From assembly GCA_903900265.1 (NCBI GenBank), contig CAIUMM010000206.1, positions 18,129 through 82,128 of the forward strand: DNA of 64,000 nt, given 5' to 3'. The notes below the pieces were generated by a model that was not told the DNA's origin, ran no database searches, and saw only the letters and a list, made by a program, of their open reading frames with translations. The DNA is from an uncultured Pseudomonadota bacterium (GTDB lineage Bacteria > Myxococcota_A > UBA796 > SXON01). The translations under genes were made by a program, and so were the position numbers. Of this stretch, positions 41,836-49,823 are shown one piece after another (position 1 is the first letter of the stretch; the number at the start of each line of letters is the position of its first letter).

Positions 41836-44457
41836 ATGAACATGAAGCGCTCTTCTTTGCTCGCTGGTCCGCTCGCTGGTTCGCTCGCTCCCCGCTCACT
41901 AGCCGTCCTGTCCTCGCCCCTCCGCGTCGCCTCCACGCTCGCCGCGGTCGCGTTGTTCGCGGGTTGCCACTCCGCCGCAGTCAAGCTGGAGGACACGTCG
42001 GGCAATCTGGATTTGGACTCCACCGATTCGAACGACTCCAACGACTCCAACGACTCGACGGACACCGGCGTCATCGTCAGCGGGGACATCTCGGTCAGCC
42101 CCTCGTCCATTGATATTCCCGTGCTGTTTATTGGACAGTCCGCCACCGCAGACGTCACGGTCAAGAACATCGGCGACGGGCCGGTGGCCGTTACGATGTC
42201 GTTCGCCGGCGCTTGGGCGACCTCCTACACCCTGAGCTCCTACACCGCCGATCCCGCGCCGGGCGTCGAGAGCGTACACACGCTCACGCTGACCCCGACC
42301 ACCTGGGGCGATCACTCCGTCGGCCTGATCGTCGACGCGGACACCGGCGCGCACATCGAGGTGCCGGTGCACGCGCTGGTTCAAGAGGACGCCGATGGCG
42401 ACGGCGTTGGCAGCGTGATCAGCGGCGGCGAGGACTGCGACGACACCAACGCGGACATCAACCCCTCGGCCACCGATCTTTGGTACGACGGCATCGACAG
42501 CGACTGCGCCGGCAACGACGACTACGATCAGGACGGCGACGGCGCACAGAGCGTCGGCTTTGGCGGGGACGACTGCGACGACACGAACGCGGACATCAAC
42601 CCCGCCGCGAGTGACACCTGGTACGACGGCATCGACAGCGACTGCGCCGGCAACGACGACTACGATCAGGACTACGACGGCTACGTGCCCGACGAGTACG
42701 CGGGCTTGCCGACCACCGGCGTCGCTCTTTCTGGGCGCTTGCCCGACGGTGACTGCGACGACACCGACGCCGCCTACCACCCCGGCGCGACCGACACGTG
42801 GTACGACGGCTTCGACAGCGACTGCGCGGGCAACGATGACTACGACAAGGACGGCGACGGCCACCAGTCCGACCTGTACGGCGGCGACGACTGCAACGAC
42901 ACGAACTCCTCCATCTACGGCGGCGCGCCGGACGCTTGGTACGATGGCGTCGACAGCGACTGCGCCGGCAACGACGACTACGACCAGGACGGCGACGGCT
43001 TGGATTCGAGCCTCTACGGCGGCGATGACTGCAACGACACCGACGCGACCGTCACCGGCCCTGTGGCTGAGACGATGAACGGCATCGACGACGACTGCGA
43101 CGGCTACGCGGACGACTTCGTCGTCGGCGACCTCGCGAGCGGCGCGATCTACGGCTACAGCAGCAGCATGGGCATCGGCGAACACGGTACCCTCGCGACC
43201 ACCGATGACGTGACTGGCGATGCCGCGGTGGACCTGCTGATCGGAACCCGCAGCACCGGCTACGGCTACGTCTGGGTGCTCGACGGCGCGACGGGCGCGG
43301 CGGCCAACGGCTCGGTCGCGACCTACGCGGCCGCCACGTTCAGCGGCGACAGCTACTACTACCCGATCTACGCGGTCAACGGCCCGTGGGACGACGAAGA
43401 CGGCGACGGCGTGACCGACTTCATGATCGGCGGCGGCTTCAACTCCACGACCTACACCTACGGCCGCAGCTATCTCTTCGAGGGCGGGAGCACCGTCACC
43501 GGCAGCTTGTCCACGTCGACCTACGACGTGCGGGTCTCGGGGGACGGCGACTCTTCGTCGGACGACGTCAACATGTCCTGCATCGCCGACGTCGACGGTG
43601 ACGGCATCGGCGACATCATCGTCGGCGCGGCCTACGACAACTACGGCGACTACCGAGACACCGGCTCGCTGTCGGTGTTCCTCGACGGCAGCTGGTCCGG
43701 CGCGGTCGACATCGGCGATGCCGACGACCGCATCTACGGCCAGACCAGCTACGACTACCTCGGCTACAGCTTGACCGCGGCGGATCTCGACGACGACGGC
43801 TACGCGGACTTTGTCGCCGGCGCCCCGTACTACGACGGCGCGAGCACGTCGGACGGCGCGGTGTTCATCGTCAACGGCAACGCGTCGGGCGCGTGGAGCA
43901 CGCAGATCGAGTCGGCCGCGGACGGCTTTGTGGTCGGCGGCTCCTATGGCTACGCGCTCGGCACCGACACGCTCGCGCACCCTGGCGATCTCGACGGGGA
44001 CGGCAAGCTCGACCTTGCGGTGTCGTCGGAGGACAAGGGCTATGTCTGGGTGTTTATGGACGCGGGCAGCATCGTGGACGACACGTCCGCCAGCTCGGCA
44101 GACTACATCCTGTCCGGCACCGCAGGGGACTTCGGCTCGATGCTCGTCACCGACTCGGACCTCGACAACGACGGCAAGGACGACCTTGTCGTCGGCGCGG
44201 ACAGCGATGACGTCGCCGGGTCCAACTACGGTGCGGTGTTCATCTACCTCGACGCTTCGGGGTGGAGCAGCTCGATGACCGCGACCAACGCGTCGGTCAC
44301 CCTCTGGGGTCCGAGCGCGAACGGCTACCTCGGTACTGGCGGCGCCGGCGGCGCGGATCTGGACGGCGACGGCATCGAGGATCTGGCCCTCGGCGCGTCG
44401 AGCAACGACGACTACGTCGCCGATGGCGGCGCGGTGTTCATCGTTCCGGGCTGGTAG
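41836..44457 (+). CDS. MopE-repeat and seven-blade FG-GAP propeller lipoprotein
   Basis: This 873-residue surface protein has a long signal peptide with lipobox VALFAGC, an acidic tether with (NDS)3 repeats, an HYDIN/ASPM-type Ig-like domain (about residues 75-190), five to six putative-metal-binding repeats (about 195-425) with DCDD-x(4)-INPxA and WYDGIDSDCAGNDDYDxDGDG signatures, and a C-terminal propeller with seven DxDGDGxxDxxxG blades, ending at VPGW. All repeats are rich in Asp and should bind calcium or other divalent ions. AAGGGG lies nine bases before ATG 41836; ATG 41782 is a less likely start. Confidence 0.88.
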   Translation: MNMKRSSLLAGPLAGSLAPRSLAVLSSPLRVASTLAAVALFAGCHSAAVKLEDTSGNLDLDSTDSNDSNDSNDSTDTGVIVSGDISVSPSSIDIPVLFIGQSATADVTVKNIGDGPVAVTMSFAGAWATSYTLSSYTADPAPGVESVHTLTLTPTTWGDHSVGLIVDADTGAHIEVPVHALVQEDADGDGVGSVISGGEDCDDTNADINPSATDLWYDGIDSDCAGNDDYDQDGDGAQSVGFGGDDCDDTNADINPAASDTWYDGIDSDCAGNDDYDQDYDGYVPDEYAGLPTTGVALSGRLPDGDCDDTDAAYHPGATDTWYDGFDSDCAGNDDYDKDGDGHQSDLYGGDDCNDTNSSIYGGAPDAWYDGVDSDCAGNDDYDQDGDGLDSSLYGGDDCNDTDATVTGPVAETMNGIDDDCDGYADDFVVGDLASGAIYGYSSSMGIGEHGTLATTDDVTGDAAVDLLIGTRSTGYGYVWVLDGATGAAANGSVATYAAATFSGDSYYYPIYAVNGPWDDEDGDGVTDFMIGGGFNSTTYTYGRSYLFEGGSTVTGSLSTSTYDVRVSGDGDSSSDDVNMSCIADVDGDGIGDIIVGAAYDNYGDYRDTGSLSVFLDGSWSGAVDIGDADDRIYGQTSYDYLGYSLTAADLDDDGYADFVAGAPYYDGASTSDGAVFIVNGNASGAWSTQIESAADGFVVGGSYGYALGTDTLAHPGDLDGDGKLDLAVSSEDKGYVWVFMDAGSIVDDTSASSADYILSGTAGDFGSMLVTDSDLDNDGKDDLVVGADSDDVAGSNYGAVFIYLDASGWSSSMTATNASVTLWGPSANGYLGTGGAGGADLDGDGIEDLALGASSNDDYVADGGAVFIVPGW
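42430..43115 (+). repeat. MopE-type repeat array within the coding region
   Basis: Units begin at about 42430, 42569, 42748, 42886 and 43024, a period of 138-139 bases except one unit lengthened by about 40 bases. Each encodes a DCxDTxAxxxP segment followed by WYDGxDSDCAGNDDYD. The DNA of successive units is highly similar, so length variation by recombination is likely. Confidence 0.85.
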
Positions 44458-44483
44458 GCGCGGATTTCGGATAAGGGCGCAGG

Positions 44484-45059
44484 ATGAACTCTGCGCTGCT
44501 GTTGTGGTCGGTCTCCCGGGCGCTCGCTGGGGACCTTCATTTCGCGCCCCAGAGCGTGGTCACGTTCCACAACGGCTCCACGCTCGGGGACTTCAGCGGC
44601 ACCGCGCAGATCGCCGGGTTTGTGGATCCGGTCGCGCGACGCGGCGTGCTCGACATCCCGACGGCGTCCCTGTCCACCGGGAGCGGGCCTCGAGACGCGC
44701 GTATGCTCGCGTATTGCCTCCAAGCGCCTCGCTTTCCGACGATCCATTTCTCGGTGACGACGATCACCGGCGACGTCGCGGCGCTCAAAGACGGCGGCCC
44801 CGCCGGCACGGTCACGCTGGTCGGGGCGCTGACCATCCGCGACGTCACCCGCACGATCTCGGTGCCGGCCTCCTTTGCGTACGACGCCACCGGCTTGAAG
44901 CTGAGCGGTCGCTACGACCTGCTCTGGGGTGACTTTGGGATCCCGGACCCTTCGGTGGTGATCGCGACGCTCGCGCCGGAGATGTATGTCAGCTTCGACA
45001 TCGTCGCGGCGGCGTCGGTGGGCGCGGCCGGCGATGGTGCCGTGGTGGAGAAACCTTGA
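44484..45059 (+). CDS. YceI-family periplasmic protein
   Basis: This 191-residue protein has a short signal peptide (ending near SRALAGD) and the YceI lipocalin-like fold: SVVTFHNGSTLGDFSGTAQI, FPTIHFSVTTITG, TVTLVGALTIRDVTRTISVPASF and GDFGIPDPSVVIATLAPEMYVSFDI. YceI proteins bind isoprenoid or other long hydrophobic molecules in the periplasm. Its TGA overlaps the TTG start of the patatin gene, so a link with lipid handling is likely. Confidence 0.9.
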   Translation: MNSALLLWSVSRALAGDLHFAPQSVVTFHNGSTLGDFSGTAQIAGFVDPVARRGVLDIPTASLSTGSGPRDARMLAYCLQAPRFPTIHFSVTTITGDVAALKDGGPAGTVTLVGALTIRDVTRTISVPASFAYDATGLKLSGRYDLLWGDFGIPDPSVVIATLAPEMYVSFDIVAAASVGAAGDGAVVEKP

Positions 45060-46213
45060 GCGCGCTAGTCCTCTCTGGCGGCGGCGCGCGCGGTGCGTAC
45101 GAGGCGGGCACGCTCCGGTACATCTTCGGGCCGCTCGCGCGTCGTCTCGGCAAGGACATCGCTCCGGACGTGGTCTGCGGCACCTCGGTGGGGGCGTTGA
45201 CCGGGGCGTGGGTCGCGGCGCAAGGGATGGACGCGGCCAAGACGCTCTGGCAGTTCTGGCGTGAGCTGGAGCCGCATCACATCTACCACCTGCGGCTGCT
45301 CGACCTCGTCGCCGGCAAAGACGCGTTCCTCAATCGCCACACCGACATTGGCGGGGGAACTGCGCTGTTTGATCCTTCTCCCTTGTACGAGCACGTCCGC
45401 AGCACGCTGCCCTGGCGCCAGCTCTACGAGCGCATCGACAGCGGCAAGGTGCGCGCGTTCGTGTGCGCGGCCACGGACGTCGCGACCGGGCGCTGCATCC
45501 AGTTCACCGATGGCGGCAATCGCATGCGGCCCGACAACTTCGATGTCGCGCCCGACATTTTACGCGAGACGGCGACGACGACGATGCGCTACGCGCGCAT
45601 TGGACCCGAGCATGTGTTGGCGAGCGCCGCGATCCCGTTCGTGTTTCCGGCGGTGTCGGTCGATGGGCATTGGATGGTGGACGGCGCGCTGCGGCAGAAC
45701 ACGCCGTTAGGGCCGACCTTGCAGCTGCACTCCGACCGCATTCTGGTCATCGGCGTGAAGCGTCAGCGGGGCGAGAGCGACATCCCGGTCGGTGGACCGC
45801 CGCCGACGACGGGCATGCTCGCCGGACGGGCGTTGAACGCGCTGATGTTGGATCCGGTGGAGGAGAACCTGCGGCGCATTGAGCGTTGGAACCAGATGTT
45901 GACCTGGGCGCAGGGTGCGTACCCGGACTTTTTGGACCGGCTCGCCAACGAGTATCGTCCTTACCGCATCGTGAAGAGCCTGCTGTTGCGCCCGACCGAG
46001 GACCTGGGGCACATCGCCGCGCGCATCTTCCCGCTCGTGGCGCCCGAGCTCCCGCGCGCGACGCGGATGTTTCTGGAGCGGATCACGGACCCGCACGAGG
46101 CCGATCTGGTCAGCTACTTCCTGTTCCACAAGCGGTTTACTCGCGAGCTGGAGGAGCTGGGCTACGCAGACGCGCAGAAGATGGAGACTCAGATCGGCGA
46201 CTTGCTCGCCTGA
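45056..46213 (+). CDS. Patatin-like phospholipase
   Basis: This 385-residue enzyme has the oxyanion motif SGGGARGAYEAG at the N-terminus, nucleophile motif GTSVGA (about residue 43) and the Asp of the catalytic dyad in DGALRQNTPL (about 209). It should hydrolyse acyl ester bonds of glycerolipids. No signal peptide is present, so it acts in the cytoplasm or is exported by another route. TTG start with TTGA overlap to the YceI gene. The next gene on the opposite strand ends immediately after it. Confidence 0.9.
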   Translation: MSALVLSGGGARGAYEAGTLRYIFGPLARRLGKDIAPDVVCGTSVGALTGAWVAAQGMDAAKTLWQFWRELEPHHIYHLRLLDLVAGKDAFLNRHTDIGGGTALFDPSPLYEHVRSTLPWRQLYERIDSGKVRAFVCAATDVATGRCIQFTDGGNRMRPDNFDVAPDILRETATTTMRYARIGPEHVLASAAIPFVFPAVSVDGHWMVDGALRQNTPLGPTLQLHSDRILVIGVKRQRGESDIPVGGPPPTTGMLAGRALNALMLDPVEENLRRIERWNQMLTWAQGAYPDFLDRLANEYRPYRIVKSLLLRPTEDLGHIAARIFPLVAPELPRATRMFLERITDPHEADLVSYFLFHKRFTRELEELGYADAQKMETQIGDLLA

Positions 46214-47626
46214 TCAGCTCCCGAGGAAGAAGCGAACGGAGAGCACCGCCATGATCACACCGAAGATATCGGTGAAGATACCGGTCAGCGCGGCGTGGCG
46301 CGAGCGTTGGATCCCGACCGCTCCGAAGTACAGCGCCAACACGTAGAAGGTGGTCTCGGACGAGCCGTTCATCGTACCTGCGACCTGTCCGATGAAGGTG
46401 TCGGGCTTGTAGATGCGCGTGAGCTCGCCGGTCAGCGCCATCGCGCCCGAGCCCGAGAGCGGCCTGAGCAACGCGAGCGGCAACACTTCCGGAGGCATCC
46501 CGATGAGCTGGCAGAGCGGCGAGGCGAGCGCCACGACGCGGCCCATGGCGCCGGAGGCTTGGAACATTCCCACGCCCGCGAGGATCGCGACGACGAACGG
46601 CACGATGCGCATCGCGGTCGAGAAGCCGTCTTTCGCGCCTTCGATGAACACTTCGTAGACCTTGACGCCGCGCACGACACCGAGCGTCAACATCCCGGCG
46701 ATCAAGCCGGGGATGATCCAGGATGTCACTGCGGTCTTGTAGGTGTAGGCGGCGGCGACGAAGGCGATGAAGCCTGCGGTGGCGAGCACCAGCGGCACGT
46801 ACTCCAACAGGCGCGGCGCCGGGGCCTCTGCGGGGCTATCTGCTGCGCTCTTGTCGACGAAGAAGCGTTGTAGCACCTTGCAGATCACCACCGCCCCGAT
46901 GGTGTGGCAGAAGGTGCCGGCGAGCGTAGGCAGGAAGATCGCCGCGGGATCTTTGCTGCCTAACGCCGCGCGGATCGCGATCACGCCGGTGGGCAGGACC
47001 GCGACGCCGCTGGTGTTGATCGCTAAAAATAGCACCATCGCGTTGGTGGCCGTGCCGGGGTTCTTGTTGAGCTTGTCCAGCTCCTGCATGGCTTTGATGC
47101 CGAAGGGCGTGGCCGCGTTGCCAAGCCCGAGCACGTTGGCGGCGAGGTTCATGATCATCGCGCTCATCGCGGGGTGATCGGAGGGCACGTCGGGGAACAA
47201 CCGCACCATCAGCGGGCGGATCCAGCGCGCCATCGCCGCGAGGCCGCCGGCGGTGTCCACCACCTTCATGAGGCCGAGGAACAACGTCATCGTCCCGACG
47301 AGGGAGATCGCGAGCTCGACCGCAGCTTTTGCACCGTCGAGGGCTCCCTGACCAACGGCGGCCATGGCGTGTTGTCCGGGGACGCGAACAGTGACGGCTC
47401 CGTCGGGCATGTCGGCGTGCACCGTAGCGGTCGCCTTGTCGATCTTTTCGATTACCCCGTCAAAGCTACGTTGTTCTGTCGTCAGCACCACGGCGTCTCC
47501 GACGCTCAGGCCGGCGGCGGGGACAATTACCGATTGTTCGTTGATCACGCCTTGGTAGGTGGGCACTCCGTTCCAGCCGGCCACGAGGACGGGAATGATC
47601 ACGAGCAGGTAGAATACGACGTTCAT
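46214..47626 (-). CDS. Fused SpmA-SpmB nucleoside-recognition membrane protein
   Basis: This 470-residue membrane protein joins the two spore-maturation-type modules. The N-terminal half has MKVVDTAGGLAAMARWIRPLMVRLFPDVP and MNLAANVLGLGNAATPFGIKAM; the C-terminal half has FIEGAKDGFSTAMRIVPFVVAILAGVGMF and TMNGSSETTFYVLALYFGAVG. Between the first membrane segment and the SpmA part lies a soluble domain (about residues 20-80) with ribose-like beta strands. Fused forms occur in many non-sporulating bacteria with unknown function. A palindromic element lies 33 bases upstream. Confidence 0.88.
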   Translation of the reverse strand: MNVVFYLLVIIPVLVAGWNGVPTYQGVINEQSVIVPAAGLSVGDAVVLTTEQRSFDGVIEKIDKATATVHADMPDGAVTVRVPGQHAMAAVGQGALDGAKAAVELAISLVGTMTLFLGLMKVVDTAGGLAAMARWIRPLMVRLFPDVPSDHPAMSAMIMNLAANVLGLGNAATPFGIKAMQELDKLNKNPGTATNAMVLFLAINTSGVAVLPTGVIAIRAALGSKDPAAIFLPTLAGTFCHTIGAVVICKVLQRFFVDKSAADSPAEAPAPRLLEYVPLVLATAGFIAFVAAAYTYKTAVTSWIIPGLIAGMLTLGVVRGVKVYEVFIEGAKDGFSTAMRIVPFVVAILAGVGMFQASGAMGRVVALASPLCQLIGMPPEVLPLALLRPLSGSGAMALTGELTRIYKPDTFIGQVAGTMNGSSETTFYVLALYFGAVGIQRSRHAALTGIFTDIFGVIMAVLSVRFFLGS

Positions 47627-47658
47627 GCGCGAACGTATCGTGACTGGGCGTGGAAGAT

Positions 47659-47718
47659 AGGGGTCAGGTTGTTACCATTACACATTCTCTAAAGTGTAAT
47701 GGTAACAACCTGACCCCT
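47659..47718. repeat. Palindromic element copy 2 (GGGTC subtype)
   Basis: Exact 25-base arms (47659-47683 and 47694-47718; start AGGGGTCAGGTTGTTACC) flank the 10-base centre ATTCTCTAAA, which is less symmetrical than in the other copies. It lies between the divergent spmA-spmB fusion and the transposase gene, and its right edge is two bases before the first possible ATG of the transposase, so it covers the ribosome-binding region. Confidence 0.95.
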
Positions 47719-47729
47719 GGATGGTCTGC

Positions 47730-48644
47730 ATGCCCCGTACTCCCCGCATCCACTTCGAAGGCGCCCGCCATCACGTGATGAATCGCACGGCTCGAAAGCG
47801 CGTTGTGTTTGATAATCCCGATCACATCGTACTCTTCGAAGCGCTGCTTTCGGAGTTGCCCGGCCGCTTCAGCGCGCGCGTCCACGCGTGGGCATTGATG
47901 GGCAACCACTTTCACTTGCTGGTCGATGTGCCGACGGATGGTCTGCCTCGGCTGATGGCCTGGTTGACGGCGCAGCTTGCGCGCGCGGTCAACCAAGAGC
48001 GGGGATGGGACGGCCCGCTTTTTCGTGGGCGCTATCGCAACCGCGTGGTCTTAGATGACGCGTACTGGCGCGACGTGCTGGCGTACCTCCACCTGAACCC
48101 AGTGCGCGCCGGGCTGGTCACCAACCCGGACGCCTCGCTGTGGACGAGTCATCGCTACTATGCGGGTTTGGCCCGGCCGCCCGCCTGGATGACCACGGAA
48201 GAGCTGCTGGGTGTCTACGGCGGGGCCGAGACCTACAGGCTGATCATCCAGGACATCGTTCGGGGAGAGCGCGAGGTTGCGCTCACGCCGGAGCGCATGT
48301 GGGCGCGGCCTGACACGCAGGGCGCGGCCATGGCGCCCCCCAAGCCCACGGTCCGAACCCTCACGGCGGCGGAAGCGCTCGCTCAAGTCGCCGAGGTCAC
48401 GGGAGCGCCGGCGGAGGAGCTGACGACGAGTCGAATGGGGCGCCGTGGAAACCCGGCGCGTGCTTTGGCGGCGTGGTGGCTGCAGCGTGCTGCGGCACAA
48501 CATCGCGAGGATGTCGCAGATCTTCTCGGGATGTCGGCGGGAGCGGCGGGGGCCGCAGCGCATCGTGTGCGACATGATGACGGCCAGCTGGGGAGCTGGC
48601 GGGACGCGCTGATGCAGATGTGGTGGGGGCCGATGAACGGTTGA
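47730..48644 (+). CDS. REP-associated tyrosine transposase (Y1/HUH)
   Basis: This 304-residue protein has a Y1 transposase domain at about residues 1-135. HUH metal-site motif is MGNHFHLLV (His60, His62). The preceding RHHVMNRT and following FRGRYRNRVVLDD...YLHLNPVRAG are diagnostic of the REP-associated group. The likely catalytic Tyr is Tyr119 in AYLHLNP. The C-terminal part (about 215-295) resembles a DnaA-like HTH (NPARALAAWWLQRAAAQHREDVADLLGMS), found in some members of the group. The gene is complete with host-like GC. ATG 47730 is preferred; ATG 47721 would add three residues. No Shine-Dalgarno is present because the palindrome occupies that position. Confidence 0.92.
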   Translation: MPRTPRIHFEGARHHVMNRTARKRVVFDNPDHIVLFEALLSELPGRFSARVHAWALMGNHFHLLVDVPTDGLPRLMAWLTAQLARAVNQERGWDGPLFRGRYRNRVVLDDAYWRDVLAYLHLNPVRAGLVTNPDASLWTSHRYYAGLARPPAWMTTEELLGVYGGAETYRLIIQDIVRGEREVALTPERMWARPDTQGAAMAPPKPTVRTLTAAEALAQVAEVTGAPAEELTTSRMGRRGNPARALAAWWLQRAAAQHREDVADLLGMSAGAAGAAAHRVRHDDGQLGSWRDALMQMWWGPMNG

Positions 48645-48657
48645 AGCTTTATTTTAC

Positions 48658-48719
48658 TAGGTGTCAGGTTGTTACCATTACACTTTCCGGAAAGTGTAAT
48701 GGTAACAACCTGACACCTA
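48658..48719. repeat. Palindromic element copy 3 (GTGTC subtype), perfect
   Basis: This is a perfect 62-base palindrome with central TTTCCGGAAA and outer TAGGTGTCAGG. It starts 13 bases after the transposase stop and is followed by a moderately T-rich stretch (CGGTTTTGGG). As RNA it could form a hairpin of about 29 pairs. Confidence 0.95.
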
Positions 48720-48852
48720 CCGGTTTTGGGTAGACATCCATCTACGATTCTGAGCGCGCCACCGCCGGTCCAGCCCGCGCTCAGTCGCTTCCTACGCCGC
48801 TGTTTGCCGTGGCACGCCTCGTGCTTCACCCTCGGCATCCCTCGGGTGCCCC

Positions 48853-49776
48853 GTGTCTCTGCTTGTCGCCGTCGCCCTCCACGTCGCAGTCGCTGCCCCT
48901 GCTCCACGTGCCCAAACCGTGTCTGCGCTTTGCCCGTCCCCCGAAGGTGGGATCGCGTATTTACTCGACGGAGCCTCGCTGATCTGGGGCTCAACCTCGC
49001 TCACCTGCGACGGGGAGTTCTCGTGCAGCTTCTCGCTCCCCGCAGGCGACCCGGTCACGGTTCGCACCGAAGGCGACGTCAGCATCGAGCTCGACTGCGG
49101 TGGGGTTGCACAGTTGGGCTTGGCTTGCGGGCATGGAACCTGCGCGCCCGACAGCCTCGCCCTCGCAGATTCTGGGATGTCCGACCGCGCGTACTTCCGC
49201 GAATGGGCTCCGGATTCCTTTGGCGCTTCTAGGGACTTTCGGACGACCCTCCACGCCTCGCCGGATGCGCTGCTGCGGCGACCCGAGCCGGTGACCGCGG
49301 AGATCGCGCTGCTCGCGGCGCGCTTGCAGGACACGCTGCGCGGGTGCGCCGATTTGAGCTGCAGGCTCGACGATCACGACGTGGATTGGCGATCCGCGGC
49401 GTACATGGCGGATCGCTTGTCTGAGCAAGGCGTCGCCGTCACGGGCATCGATCGGGAGCGCTGGGGCGCCTACGGTTGGACCGCGCACTATCGCTCACCC
49501 CCGGGGCGCGACGGCGCGGCTCAAATCGTCGGCGACCTCGATTGCTACGACTTCTCCAACGGGGACCCGCTCCCTGCCGCAGCGTGTGCGCTGACGGTCG
49601 TAGAGTTGGGAACCCGTGCCGCCGTCTCCTACACGGAGCATTCGACGGGAGAAGGGGACGCCTCCGCGTGGTTGCAGGAGGCGCGCGTCGACGGGTTGGT
49701 CATCGGACTCGGAGGCGGGGACGGCGTACGCAGCTGGCATCGTCGTCCGGACACGTCGTCGGTGCCGTCGGAGTGA
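48853..49776 (+). CDS. Secreted hypothetical protein
   Basis: This 307-residue protein has a signal peptide (MSLLVAVALHVAVAAPAPRAQ) and an extracytoplasmic domain with at least eleven cysteines, suggesting several disulfides. An N-terminal beta-sandwich-like part (SLTCDGEFSCSFSLPAGDPVTVRTEGD) is followed by a helical segment and a C-terminal beta part. GTG start at 48853 with a weak ribosome site. The gap before it (48720-48852) shows only a small GCACG-CCT-CGTGC inverted repeat. No family is recognised. Confidence 0.68.
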   Translation: MSLLVAVALHVAVAAPAPRAQTVSALCPSPEGGIAYLLDGASLIWGSTSLTCDGEFSCSFSLPAGDPVTVRTEGDVSIELDCGGVAQLGLACGHGTCAPDSLALADSGMSDRAYFREWAPDSFGASRDFRTTLHASPDALLRRPEPVTAEIALLAARLQDTLRGCADLSCRLDDHDVDWRSAAYMADRLSEQGVAVTGIDRERWGAYGWTAHYRSPPGRDGAAQIVGDLDCYDFSNGDPLPAAACALTVVELGTRAAVSYTEHSTGEGDASAWLQEARVDGLVIGLGGGDGVRSWHRRPDTSSVPSE

Positions 49777-49823
49777 GCGGGCCGAGTCCATCGACCCCGT
49801 CTACGAGATAGAGGCCCGTTCCT

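Larger units (their letters stand above)
47659..48719 (+). mobile_element. Palindrome-bounded REP-associated tyrosine transposase unit
   Basis: This 1,061-base unit consists of palindrome copy 2 (47659-47718), the transposase gene beginning 2-11 bases after it, and palindrome copy 3 (48658-48719) starting 13 bases after the transposase stop. Such a layout is expected for a Y1/HUH transposase whose substrate is the hairpin. Two solo copies of the same palindrome occur elsewhere in the window (23266-23325 and 53066-53123). No target-site duplication is visible, consistent with single-strand peel-and-paste chemistry. Confidence 0.8.

Noticed and set aside
42430..43115. Regular repeats that might suggest a CRISPR array
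   Set aside because: Period is about 138 bases, in frame, and encodes MopE-type protein repeats; no short direct repeats with unique spacers.
46214..47626. Evidence for sporulation from SpmA/SpmB-like sequence
   Set aside because: Fused nucleoside-recognition proteins are widespread in non-sporulating bacteria, and no other sporulation gene is present.
47659..48719. Classical IS element with inverted terminal repeats and target duplication
   Set aside because: The transposase is of Y1/HUH type without DDE motifs, each end is itself a palindrome, and no direct target duplication is visible.
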